Below are positions 26,452 to 34,373 of a stretch of 64,000 nt of DNA, piece after piece. The DNA is from Vibrio sp. RE86 (GTDB lineage: Bacteria > Pseudomonadota > Gammaproteobacteria > Enterobacterales > Vibrionaceae): the NCBI RefSeq assembly GCF_013114545.1, contig NZ_VTXI01000007.1:124001-188000 (forward strand), read 5' to 3'. Position 1 is the first letter of the stretch; each line of letters begins with the position of its first letter. The notes beneath the pieces were generated by a model that saw nothing but the letters and a program-made list of their open reading frames with translations, made no database searches and had not been told where the DNA came from. Position numbers and translations under genes: made by a program.

Positions 26452-29109
26452 ATGACAAAGGAATGTATCAAAACCGCTTGCCCATACTGTGGGGTGGGCT
26501 GTGGTGTTGAAGTGAACAAGCAGCGTATTTCGGGGGATGAGAAGCATCCTGCAAATTCGGGCGCGCTTTGCGTGAAGGGCTCCGCGCTGGCAGAGAGCCT
26601 ACAGATGCCGAGCAGACTGCTTTATCCAAAGCTAAACGGTCAAGAGCTCAGTTGGAGCCAAGCAACTGACATCATCGCGGAAAGTTACTTTAATGCCATT
26701 AATACCACTGGCGCGGATTCGACCGCTATGTATGTGTCCGGGCAGCTGCTGACAGAAGATTACTATGTTGCTAACAAATTCATGAAAGGCTTGATTGGCA
26801 GCGCCAATATCGACACCAACTCCAGACTTTGTATGTCTTCAGCGGTGGTGGCGCATAATCGAGCCTTTGGTGAGGATATCGTCCCTGTGAATTATTCTGA
26901 CATCGACGATGCGGAGCTGATTGTTATCTGTGGTGCGAATACGGCGTGGACTCATCCAGTTTTGTTTAGGCGCATTCAGCAAGCGAGAGAACACAACCCG
27001 AGATTGAAGCTGGTGGTCATTGACCCAAGAGTCACCGTGACCGCCGAGCAAGCTGACTTACATCTGCAAATTCCAAACGACAGTGACATCGACCTATTCA
27101 ATGGTCTGGTTCGTTACTGTGTCGACCGTGGCTTAGTGAACCAAGAGTATATTGATGAGCATACGCTGGGTTTTGAAGCGCTGTTATCTTTAGTAGCTAA
27201 ATCTGACTACAGCTTAGCGAAACTGAGTCAAAAGTTGGATTTAAATGAAGATCAATTGGCCGTTTTCTACCGCTGGTTCAGTACATCGAAGCGAGCAATT
27301 ACGCTGTTTTGTCAGGGAGTGAACCAATCTCAATCTGGATCGGACAAAGCGAATACCATTATCAATGCTCATTTGGCGACAGGAAAGATTGGCTATCAAG
27401 GTGCTGGCCCATTTTCAGTTACAGGCCAACCCAATGCGATGGGCGGGAGAGAGGTCGGCGGTCTTGCGAACCAGCTGGCTATACACAGAGGGTTCGATAC
27501 CGATTCGATTGAACGAGTCAGTCAGTTTTGGAAAACCGATCGATTAGCCACCAAACCCGGGTTAAAAGCGGTAGAGTTATTTGAGGCCGTGGAGCGCGGT
27601 GATATCAAGGTGATTTGGATTATGGCAACCAATCCCGTTGTGTCCATGCCTGACAATCATTATGTGAAAGAAGCACTAAGGCGCTGCCCAATGGTTATTG
27701 TCTCGGATATTACTGGCGATTCAGACATTGCTCGCTATGCCAATCTGTTACTGCCTGCAGCAGGATGGGGTGAAAAACAGGGCATGGTAACAAACTCTGA
27801 ACGGATGATGACTCGTCAAAGAGCCTTTGTTTCACCCAAAGGAGGCGCTAAATCTGACTGGAAAGCGGTGGCTGAAGTAGCTAAAAAGCTGAGTGAAAAG
27901 TTAAATGTGGAGAGTAGCTTCGAGTTCCAAAACGAATATGAGGTTTTCAAAGAGTACGTCGAAATGACGGGTTTGAATCAGGACTCTCCGTTGCTGCTCG
28001 ACCTTTCCAACTTTTCAAATCTGACGCAACAAGAATATGCCGATTGGCAGCCAACACGTTGGGGTAGAGAGCGCCCGTATGAAGATGGAACATTCAGCCA
28101 TAGCGATGGAAAAGCGAGATTTGTTGTACCGAGTGATGTGACGTTAACCGAAGCTGAATCAAGAGATAATGGTTGGTGGTTGAATACAGGACGCCAACGC
28201 GACCAATGGCACACGATGACGAGAACGGGACACATTGCGCACCTTGCTGCGAGCGAACCAGAGCCGAGCGTCTACATGAATCGTCGCTCTGCGGCTTATT
28301 TGGGTGTTGAAGCGGGTGAACTGGTCATGCTTACTCAAGGTCAAGTTAAAAGCCAAGGTGAAGAGAAGCTATTTGCAAAAGCATTGATTGACGATGGGCT
28401 AACCGACAAGCAATTGTTTATGTCTATGCACTGGGCAGGGAAGTATGGGAGTAAAAGCAGTGTTAACGGTGTGGTAAGCCGTACCAACGACCCATTTTCA
28501 GGGCAACCAGCTTTCAAGTCACAGGGCGTCGAGGTGATGCCAGCGCGTGCAAAAAGTTATGGCCTTTATATCTCGGATACAAGCGCAGGTGAAAGCTTCG
28601 ACGAACAAGGATTGCTGTATGCTTCGTTGCAAAAAGATCATTCGCTAAGTGTTTGGCGCTTTGCGGATAGCTCGCTGACCGAGAAGTCGTTTTCTCTCGG
28701 TTTGGAGCATATATCGGGGGCGGGGAGCGTCGTGTTAGACCTCTCATCGGGCTGGTTGTCGGTGACTTATGACCAAGTAGGCACAGATAAGCGAATAGAG
28801 TCGTTAATACTGGTATCGAGTCAACCGATTCGCTGTGATACGGCGCAGCTAATAGGGTTAATTGGTGAGCCGCTTACTTTTTCAACGTTACTTTCGATTG
28901 TTGACCAAGAGTCATCATCCAAGTTGATTTGTAGTTGTTTTCGAGTCAGTGACACGCAAATTGAAAAGGCGCTTAAAAGTGGCGAGTGCAGCACGACTTC
29001 TCATCTACAAAACAAGCTGAAATGCGGTTCAAATTGTGGTTCTTGCCTTCACCAAGTTGATCAATTGGTATCGCAGTTTTCACTTAGTGCTCATATAGAG
29101 AGCAATTAA
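26452..29109 (+). CDS. nasA: Assimilatory nitrate reductase, catalytic subunit
   Basis: This 885-residue cytoplasmic molybdoenzyme reduces nitrate to nitrite. It starts with a [4Fe-4S] site (Cys10, 13, 17 and 40; CPYCGVGCG) and continues with the Mo-bis-MGD domains (GANTAWTHPVLFRR, TGQPNAMGGREVGGLA) and a C-terminal molydopterin-dinucleotide domain (NTGRQRDQWHTMTRTG). The last 60 residues are a BFD-like [2Fe-2S] domain (Cys about 826, 828, 858, 862, 865), as in NasA of Klebsiella type. An upstream GTG at 26449 is also in frame; the ATG at 26452 with AGGAG eight bases upstream is preferred. No NasC/NasB reductase gene is nearby, so the electron donor is not visible. Confidence 0.95.
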   Translation: MTKECIKTACPYCGVGCGVEVNKQRISGDEKHPANSGALCVKGSALAESLQMPSRLLYPKLNGQELSWSQATDIIAESYFNAINTTGADSTAMYVSGQLLTEDYYVANKFMKGLIGSANIDTNSRLCMSSAVVAHNRAFGEDIVPVNYSDIDDAELIVICGANTAWTHPVLFRRIQQAREHNPRLKLVVIDPRVTVTAEQADLHLQIPNDSDIDLFNGLVRYCVDRGLVNQEYIDEHTLGFEALLSLVAKSDYSLAKLSQKLDLNEDQLAVFYRWFSTSKRAITLFCQGVNQSQSGSDKANTIINAHLATGKIGYQGAGPFSVTGQPNAMGGREVGGLANQLAIHRGFDTDSIERVSQFWKTDRLATKPGLKAVELFEAVERGDIKVIWIMATNPVVSMPDNHYVKEALRRCPMVIVSDITGDSDIARYANLLLPAAGWGEKQGMVTNSERMMTRQRAFVSPKGGAKSDWKAVAEVAKKLSEKLNVESSFEFQNEYEVFKEYVEMTGLNQDSPLLLDLSNFSNLTQQEYADWQPTRWGRERPYEDGTFSHSDGKARFVVPSDVTLTEAESRDNGWWLNTGRQRDQWHTMTRTGHIAHLAASEPEPSVYMNRRSAAYLGVEAGELVMLTQGQVKSQGEEKLFAKALIDDGLTDKQLFMSMHWAGKYGSKSSVNGVVSRTNDPFSGQPAFKSQGVEVMPARAKSYGLYISDTSAGESFDEQGLLYASLQKDHSLSVWRFADSSLTEKSFSLGLEHISGAGSVVLDLSSGWLSVTYDQVGTDKRIESLILVSSQPIRCDTAQLIGLIGEPLTFSTLLSIVDQESSSKLICSCFRVSDTQIEKALKSGECSTTSHLQNKLKCGSNCGSCLHQVDQLVSQFSLSAHIESN

Positions 29110-29200
29110 ACAATTCTTGAGTTAGGGAAGATTGATTATCGCTACTGAAGCCGTCACACTGAGAAAAGAATAAAAAGACCCTAATGACTCTAGAGGTAAT

Positions 29201-30148
29201 ATGAGCACAATATTGGAATGTATTCGCACAGTAGGTCGGGGCGAACGTGGTCGCAAGCCATTGACGTTTGACCAAGCCTACAAAATCATGGATGAGTATC
29301 TTGATGGTCATTGCGGTGACGATCAAATGGCGATGCTCCTAATGCTGATTCGTGTTCAAAATGAGACGAAGCAAGAGATCGGCGGCTTTGTTAAAGCCTT
29401 TCAATCACGAGTACCGAATTTAGGCGCTGATATTGATTGGCCGTGTTATGCAGGCAAACGCCAAAATGCGGGTCAGCCTTGGCATTTACTGTCAGCAAAG
29501 ATTTTGGCTGATGCGGGCTACAAAGTACTGCTGCATGGATACCACGACAAGCCAGCAGGTCGCCAACACGCTGAAGACTACCTTGAAGCCCTGAAGATTG
29601 ATCTCGCAGAGTCACCTGAGCAAGCCGGTGACCTATTACAGGAAAAAGGCATTGCGTATTTACCGCTTCGCCATTTTGCTCCTCAAGCGGAAACCATGAT
29701 TGGTTGGAAAAATCGCTATGGCTTACGTACTCCAATCAATACTGTGGTAAGAGCTTTAAACCCAGGTGGGGCAAAACTGGGTATACGTGGAAGCTTCCAC
29801 CCAGGCTTTCAACAGTTACATGCTGAGGTAGAAAACGAAATTGGTTTAACCAGCCACACAGTTGTTTCCTACAAAGGCCAATCGGGTGAATCTGAATACA
29901 ATCCGAAAGTGAGTCAAACTGTTTGGGTGAGTAAGCCTGATGGTGTGGAGTCCCATTACTGGACTGAGCGTATGCTTACCGACATTCCGCTACCGAAAGA
30001 GTGCGTATTTGAGACGGCAGAAGCCGACCTAAATATGATGGCTAATACTGTTGTTGCGACGATGGCTGCAACCCTGTTTGCAGAGTTTGACGACTACGAA
30101 GCTGCCTTTGAAAAGTCCTACCAACTTTGGGAAAGCTACTGCGCTTAA
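29201..30148 (+). CDS. TrpD2/YbiB-like protein (anthranilate phosphoribosyltransferase fold)
   Basis: The 315-residue protein resembles the TrpD2/YbiB family (nucleoside phosphorylase / anthranilate phosphoribosyltransferase fold): a helical N-terminal domain (about 15-70, LTFDQAYKIMDEYLDG) followed by a modified phosphoribosyl-binding core. The glycine-rich TrpD diphosphate loop is not conserved, so anthranilate transfer is unlikely; E. coli YbiB binds nucleic acid. It lies between nasA and nasT in the same orientation, and such genes often accompany nitrate assimilation operons, but the reason is unknown. Confidence 0.8.
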   Translation: MSTILECIRTVGRGERGRKPLTFDQAYKIMDEYLDGHCGDDQMAMLLMLIRVQNETKQEIGGFVKAFQSRVPNLGADIDWPCYAGKRQNAGQPWHLLSAKILADAGYKVLLHGYHDKPAGRQHAEDYLEALKIDLAESPEQAGDLLQEKGIAYLPLRHFAPQAETMIGWKNRYGLRTPINTVVRALNPGGAKLGIRGSFHPGFQQLHAEVENEIGLTSHTVVSYKGQSGESEYNPKVSQTVWVSKPDGVESHYWTERMLTDIPLPKECVFETAEADLNMMANTVVATMAATLFAEFDDYEAAFEKSYQLWESYCA

Positions 30149-30163
30149 TCCTACCGATTCAAT

Positions 30164-30180
30164 TTGGCACATTCCTTGTT
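30164..30180 (+). promoter_or_regulatory. Sigma-54-like promoter before nasT
   Basis: TTGGCACATTCCTTGTT has a perfect -24 half (TTGGCAC) and correct ten-base spacing to TTGTT, with GT in place of GC at -12. It lies 39-55 bases before nasT. It resembles the other two nas promoters but is weaker. Confidence 0.5.
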
Positions 30181-30218
30181 ATGTATCTAATTAATAGATT
30201 GATGAACAAGGAATGTCC

Positions 30219-30800
30219 ATGCCTCAAAAATGTATTCAAACTCCGGTACTTGTCTGTAGCGATAACCTAGACGAACAAGCCCGTTTAGCCACGCTTCTGG
30301 CTGCCGACTACGACAATATTCTTACCTGTTTCTCTGCGCAATTTGAAACAATGCTCGCGCGTGAACCGAATGCGTCAGTAGTGGCTAGTTGGCGTCAACC
30401 GAGCGCTGAGCTAAAACGAATTATCTCACTCTGCTCTGAAAAACGAGCGCCATTACTTGTTGTTGTCCAACAGCTAAATTCTAATGATATTAACCGCTTA
30501 CCAGAAAGAATGGACTACGTTCTGCTTCCCTCTGATTCGACATTTTCTTTGATGCCGTGGATAGAGCACGCGTATTTAACTAGGCGTTCTTACATCGAGA
30601 TGGCTCAAGAAATCCAAACTCTGTCGACTCGCTTAGAAGAGAGAAAGCTGATTGAAAGAGCCAAAGGGTTACTGATGAAAATGCACAATGTGGATGAGCA
30701 GGCTGCCTACTCCGCGATGAGAAAATCGGCCATGCAATCGAGTCTTCCTTTAGCGCAGGTCGCGAAAAATTTACTCTCTACGCTAGAAGCCTTTGAATAA
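30219..30800 (+). CDS. nasT: ANTAR-domain antiterminator NasT
   Basis: The 193-residue protein has an N-terminal receiver-like domain (about 8-120), a coiled-coil linker and a C-terminal ANTAR domain (about 140-190, LIERAKGLLMKMHNVDEQAA). ANTAR proteins bind paired hexaloop hairpins in nascent leaders and prevent termination. The receiver is degenerate: the phospho-acceptor position falls in VVASWRQP with no aspartate, so it is not controlled by phosphorylation. The ATG at 30219 is chosen because AAGGA ends six bases upstream; an ATG at 30213 is too close. No NasS sensor gene is adjacent. Targets are probably the nasA and nrtA leaders. Confidence 0.9.
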   Translation: MPQKCIQTPVLVCSDNLDEQARLATLLAADYDNILTCFSAQFETMLAREPNASVVASWRQPSAELKRIISLCSEKRAPLLVVVQQLNSNDINRLPERMDYVLLPSDSTFSLMPWIEHAYLTRRSYIEMAQEIQTLSTRLEERKLIERAKGLLMKMHNVDEQAAYSAMRKSAMQSSLPLAQVAKNLLSTLEAFE

Positions 30801-30927
30801 TTAGGCTACCACTTTGGGGTTATAAGAAAAATTCCGCATTGGTGCGCAGTGCACTATTAGCAAGCAATTGATAGAGGCAATCAATAGGGGAATGTAATAA
30901 ACTATTGAAATAAATGGATTAAATAAG

Positions 30928-30944
30928 TTGGCACACTACTTGGA
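30928..30944 (+). promoter_or_regulatory. Sigma-54-like promoter of the nitrate transporter operon
   Basis: TTGGCACACTACTTGGA matches YTGGCAC-N5-TTG with ten bases between the GG and the -12 element, which reads GG instead of GC. It lies upstream of the antitermination leader of nrtA. Confidence 0.65.
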
Positions 30945-31001
30945 ACAGTATAATCAGAACGACAAGCTAACAGGTGTACAACTTGTCTTATCGCAACTTT
31001 A

Positions 31002-31070
31002 CATTACCAACGGCGGTAATGAATAGGGAAGCAATGGCGCTACGACTTTACGGAGTCGTGGCGCTTTTTT
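31002..31070 (+). promoter_or_regulatory. ANTAR hexaloop hairpin and leader terminator before nrtA
   Basis: CATTACC (31002-31008) and GGTAATG (31015-31021) form a perfect 7-bp stem capped by the hexaloop AACGGC, with A at position 1 and G at position 4 as in ANTAR-recognised RNAs. Sixteen bases later a strong terminator follows (GCGCTACGACT, 31037-31047 with 31054-31064, then six T). Upstream, GACAAG/CTTGTC (30961-30966 and 30981-30986) may be the first stem of the tandem ANTAR motif, though its loop is not a clear hexaloop. It ends 15 bases before the nrtA start. Confidence 0.8.
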
Positions 31071-31085
31071 ATTTGGAGAAAACGG

Positions 31086-32459
31086 ATGAAATGGACCTCG
31101 ATTGTTAAATCTTCACTGGTGGGTGTGACGTTGGGCATTACCCTTCAGGGCGCAAATGCGTTTGCACAAGTGGGAGAGCCGGAATTGGAAGATCTTAAAT
31201 TTGGCTTTATCAAGCTAACTGATATGGCACCACTGGCTGTTGCTTACGAAAAAGGCTTCTTCGAGGATGAAGGGCTGTACGTCACCCTAGAAGCTCAAGC
31301 AAACTGGAAAGTGTTGTTGGACCGAGTCATCGATGGGGAGCTTGATGGAGCGCATATGCTGTCTGGTCAACCCTTGGGCGCAACGATAGGCATAGGCACT
31401 AAGGCTGAGGTAATTACTGCATTTAGTATGGATCTAAACGGTAATGCCATCACGGTTTCAAACAAAACGTGGCAGCAAATGAAGCCTCATATTCCAAAGC
31501 AGGCCGATGGAAAACCTGTTCACCCAATCAAAGCAGACGCGTTAAAACCAGTCGTTGAGAGTTACCTCGATGAAGGTAAGCCATTCAATATGGGGATGGT
31601 ATTCCCAGTCTCTACCCATAACTATGAACTGCGTTATTGGTTAGCCGCAGGGGGTATTCACCCGGGTTTCTATGCACCTGAAACGGGAGATAACAGTGGT
31701 CAATTGAATGCGGATGTGATGTTGAGTGTGACGCCACCCCCTCAGATGCCTGCAACGATGGAAGCAGGAACAATAGAAGGGTATTGCGTAGGTGAACCTT
31801 GGAACCAACAAGCGGTATTCAAAGGGATCGGTGCTCCGGTTGTTACCGACTACGAAATTTGGAAAAACAACCCAGAGAAGGTGTTTGGTGTATCTAAGCA
31901 GTGGGCTGAAAAGTACCCGAACACACATATTCGAGTCGTGAAAGCGTTAATTCGAGCAGCGCACTGGTTGGACGAAAACAACAACGCCAACCGAGTTGAG
32001 GCGGTTAAACTGCTGGCCAAGAGTGAGTACGTCGGTGCTGATTTTGAAGTGATTGCCAACTCTATGACGGGCACTTTTGAATATGAAAAAGGCGATGTAC
32101 GTGAAGTCCCAGACTTTAACGTCTTCTTCCGCCACAATGCGACTTACCCATACTACAGTGATGCAATTTGGTACCTCACTCAAATGCGTCGTTGGGGACA
32201 AATTCCACAAGAGCAATCCGATCAATGGTATATGGACATCGCTAAAGAAGTGTATCGCCCTGATATCTATCAACAAGCGGCCGAGTCGCTCATTGAAGAT
32301 GGAACTTTAAGTTCGAGCGATTTCCCTGACTTCAACAAAGAAGATGGTTTCCGCGCGCCGCAAACTCACTTCATTGATGACATCGTTTACGACGGTCGAA
32401 CGCCGAATGCTTATCTAGAGAAGTTTGCGATTGGCCTAAAAGGAAAAGAGAAGGTTTAG
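31086..32459 (+). CDS. nrtA: Periplasmic nitrate-binding protein of an ABC transporter (NrtA/NasF type)
   Basis: This 457-residue protein has a signal peptide (about 1-28, hydrophobic [15 protein letters not shown]) and the CmpA/NrtA-type solute-binding fold: [55 protein letters not shown] and [13 protein letters not shown]. It delivers nitrate (possibly also nitrite or cyanate-like anions) to the NrtB/NrtC pair downstream. The signal peptide argues against a cytoplasmic NasS sensor. It is the first gene after a NasT-type attenuator and is separated from the permease gene by a stable hairpin. Confidence 0.92.
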   Translation: MKWTSIVKSSLVGVTLGITLQGANAFAQVGEPELEDLKFGFIKLTDMAPLAVAYEKGFFEDEGLYVTLEAQANWKVLLDRVIDGELDGAHMLSGQPLGATIGIGTKAEVITAFSMDLNGNAITVSNKTWQQMKPHIPKQADGKPVHPIKADALKPVVESYLDEGKPFNMGMVFPVSTHNYELRYWLAAGGIHPGFYAPETGDNSGQLNADVMLSVTPPPQMPATMEAGTIEGYCVGEPWNQQAVFKGIGAPVVTDYEIWKNNPEKVFGVSKQWAEKYPNTHIRVVKALIRAAHWLDENNNANRVEAVKLLAKSEYVGADFEVIANSMTGTFEYEKGDVREVPDFNVFFRHNATYPYYSDAIWYLTQMRRWGQIPQEQSDQWYMDIAKEVYRPDIYQQAAESLIEDGTLSSSDFPDFNKEDGFRAPQTHFIDDIVYDGRTPNAYLEKFAIGLKGKEKV

Positions 32460-32471
32460 CTCTCTTAAATC

Positions 32472-32493
32472 GGGAGGGGAGTTTGCCCCTCCC
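32472..32493 (+). other. Intercistronic GC-rich hairpin
   Basis: GGGAGGGG (32472-32479) pairs perfectly with CCCCTCCC (32486-32493) around a six-base loop, with no T run. In ABC operons such a hairpin after the binding-protein gene usually protects its mRNA and lowers downstream expression (inference), giving excess NrtA over NrtB/NrtC. Confidence 0.65.
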
Positions 32494-32525
32494 CAATAAT
32501 AAAAATAAATTCAAGGATGTAGACT

Positions 32526-33494
32526 ATGCCGAGTAATGTTATCTCTCTCATTCCCAGTCGAACACGAGTGGCGAATAAAAGCAAAGCTGTGTTATTGCCT
32601 ATCATCGGATTACTGATGTTTCTAATGATTTGGCATTTAAGTGCACGCCAAGTACAGACTTCGCTCGGTACACTGCCGGGCCCAACTCAAACCTATCAGC
32701 AGTTTAGCAACCTAGTGCTGGAGCATTGGGAAGAACGCGAAAAAGAAGTCGCCTTTATTGAGCGCCAAGAGAAGCGAAATGCCGCTAAGCTTGCGAAAGA
32801 TCCAGAGGCGAAAGTAAAAATCCGACCATATACAGGCAAGCCGACCTTTTTTGACCAGATTGTGACAAGTTTAATCACGGTCGCGAGTGGCTTTGTTTTA
32901 GCAACAATTATCGCCATCCCACTCGGTATTGTGTTGGGTCTCAACCAAGGGCTGTACCAAGCGTTTAACCCGATCATCCAACTGCTAAAGCCTGTCTCTC
33001 CGTTAGCGTGGCTGCCGATTGTCACCATGGTGGTCAGCGCGACCTACGTCAGTGACGATCCTATGTTTGCGAAATCATTTATTAACTCTCTGCTTACCGT
33101 GGCTTTGTGTAGCTTATGGCCGACTCTGATCAACACGGCAGTTGGCGTGACGAGCGTTGACAAAGACCTCATCAATGTCAGTCGAGTGCTACAGCTTTCT
33201 TGGTGGCAGCATATTCGAGTGATTGTTCTTCCTTCAGCAATTCCAATGATTTTTACCGGGCTTAGATTGTCACTGGGTATCGCATGGATGGTGCTGATTG
33301 CCGCAGAGATGCTGGCGCAAAACCCGGGCCTTGGCAAATTCGTTTGGGATGAGTTCCAAAATGGCAGCTCAGCCTCGTTAGGAAGAATCATGGTGGCAGT
33401 GATTACGATTGGCTTTATCGGCTTGCTGCTCGACCGTGGCATGCTGCAGCTTCAAAAGTGGCTTTCGTGGAATAAACAACAGGCATTGCGATAA
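32526..33494 (+). CDS. nrtB: Nitrate ABC transporter permease (NrtB type)
   Basis: The 322-residue inner-membrane protein has one N-terminal segment (about 20-38), a charged stretch (about 70-110) between the first and second helices, and five or so further helices with the ABC permease coupling segment near RVLQLSWWQHIRVIVLPSAIP (split by the window of family consensus EAA---G). Family fit is to the nitrate/sulfonate/taurine permease group. It lies between nrtA and the ATPase gene with only twelve bases to the latter. Confidence 0.92.
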   Translation: MPSNVISLIPSRTRVANKSKAVLLPIIGLLMFLMIWHLSARQVQTSLGTLPGPTQTYQQFSNLVLEHWEEREKEVAFIERQEKRNAAKLAKDPEAKVKIRPYTGKPTFFDQIVTSLITVASGFVLATIIAIPLGIVLGLNQGLYQAFNPIIQLLKPVSPLAWLPIVTMVVSATYVSDDPMFAKSFINSLLTVALCSLWPTLINTAVGVTSVDKDLINVSRVLQLSWWQHIRVIVLPSAIPMIFTGLRLSLGIAWMVLIAAEMLAQNPGLGKFVWDEFQNGSSASLGRIMVAVITIGFIGLLLDRGMLQLQKWLSWNKQQALR

Positions 33495-33506
33495 AAGGAG
33501 TTTCCT

Positions 33507-34361
33507 ATGTCTAAAGCGTTACTAGATTTGACTCAACTTGGCATGCGATTCCCAACACCCAATGGTGAGTTTATTGCACTGAAAAATGTTGATTTACAAA
33601 TACAAAAAGGCGAGTTCATTTCTCTGATTGGCCACTCTGGTTGTGGCAAATCAACGGTACTGAACCTCATTGCGGGCTTACACCTTCCAACCGATGGCGG
33701 CGTTATCGTCGACGGGAAAGAAGTGAGTGGCCCGGGCCCAGAACGTGCGGTGGTGTTTCAAAACCACTCATTATTGCCTTGGTTGACGGTGTACCAAAAT
33801 GTGGAACTGGCGGTTAAACAGATCGCTGCGCAATACGCAGGCACTAAAAACCGTCAGCAATGGGTTAAAGAGCAGGTCGAGCACTACCTTGATCTGATTC
33901 AAATGTCCCATGCCGCAGACAAAAAGCCCGATGAAATTTCGGGAGGGATGAAGCAGCGAGTGGGAATAGCCCGAGCGCTGGCTTTAAAACCCAAGGTTTT
34001 ATTGATGGATGAACCTTTTGGCGCGCTTGATGCGTTAACACGAGCACACCTTCAAGACTCGTTAATGCAGATACAGGCTGAGCTGAACAACACGGTCATT
34101 ATGATCACTCATGACGTTGATGAAGCGGTTTTGCTGTCCGATAAGATCGTCATGATGACCAATGGACCTGCGGCCACCATTGGAGAGGTGTTAGACGTTA
34201 ACCTTGCAAGGCCAAGGAACAGAGTCGAGTTAGCTGACGACCCACAGTACCAGAAGTGTCGTCAATCGGTGCTTAGATTCTTGTATGAAAAGCAGTCGAA
34301 GCCTTCGGTCAAACCAAGCAATACCGAATCCCCAGCGACTACGCCAGCGAAAACGGCTTAA
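33507..34361 (+). CDS. Nitrate ABC transporter ATP-binding protein (NrtD/NasD type)
   Basis: The 284-residue ATPase has Walker A GHSGCGKST (about 42-50), the signature ISGGMKQRVGIARAL (about 149-163), Walker B VLLMDEPFGALD (about 170-181) and the H-loop in MITHDVDEA. It energises the NrtAB transporter. The C-terminal 30 residues are a low-complexity Ser/Pro/Thr tail with no regulatory NrtA-like domain, so it is NrtD-type rather than NrtC-type. It is followed after twelve bases by nirB. Confidence 0.93.
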   Translation: MSKALLDLTQLGMRFPTPNGEFIALKNVDLQIQKGEFISLIGHSGCGKSTVLNLIAGLHLPTDGGVIVDGKEVSGPGPERAVVFQNHSLLPWLTVYQNVELAVKQIAAQYAGTKNRQQWVKEQVEHYLDLIQMSHAADKKPDEISGGMKQRVGIARALALKPKVLLMDEPFGALDALTRAHLQDSLMQIQAELNNTVIMITHDVDEAVLLSDKIVMMTNGPAATIGEVLDVNLARPRNRVELADDPQYQKCRQSVLRFLYEKQSKPSVKPSNTESPATTPAKTA

Positions 34362-34373
34362 AAGGAGACAGAC

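Noticed and set aside
31086..32459. Calling the NrtA relative a NasS sensor
   Set aside because: A clear signal peptide, and transporter genes following directly, fit a periplasmic binding protein; NasS is cytoplasmic.
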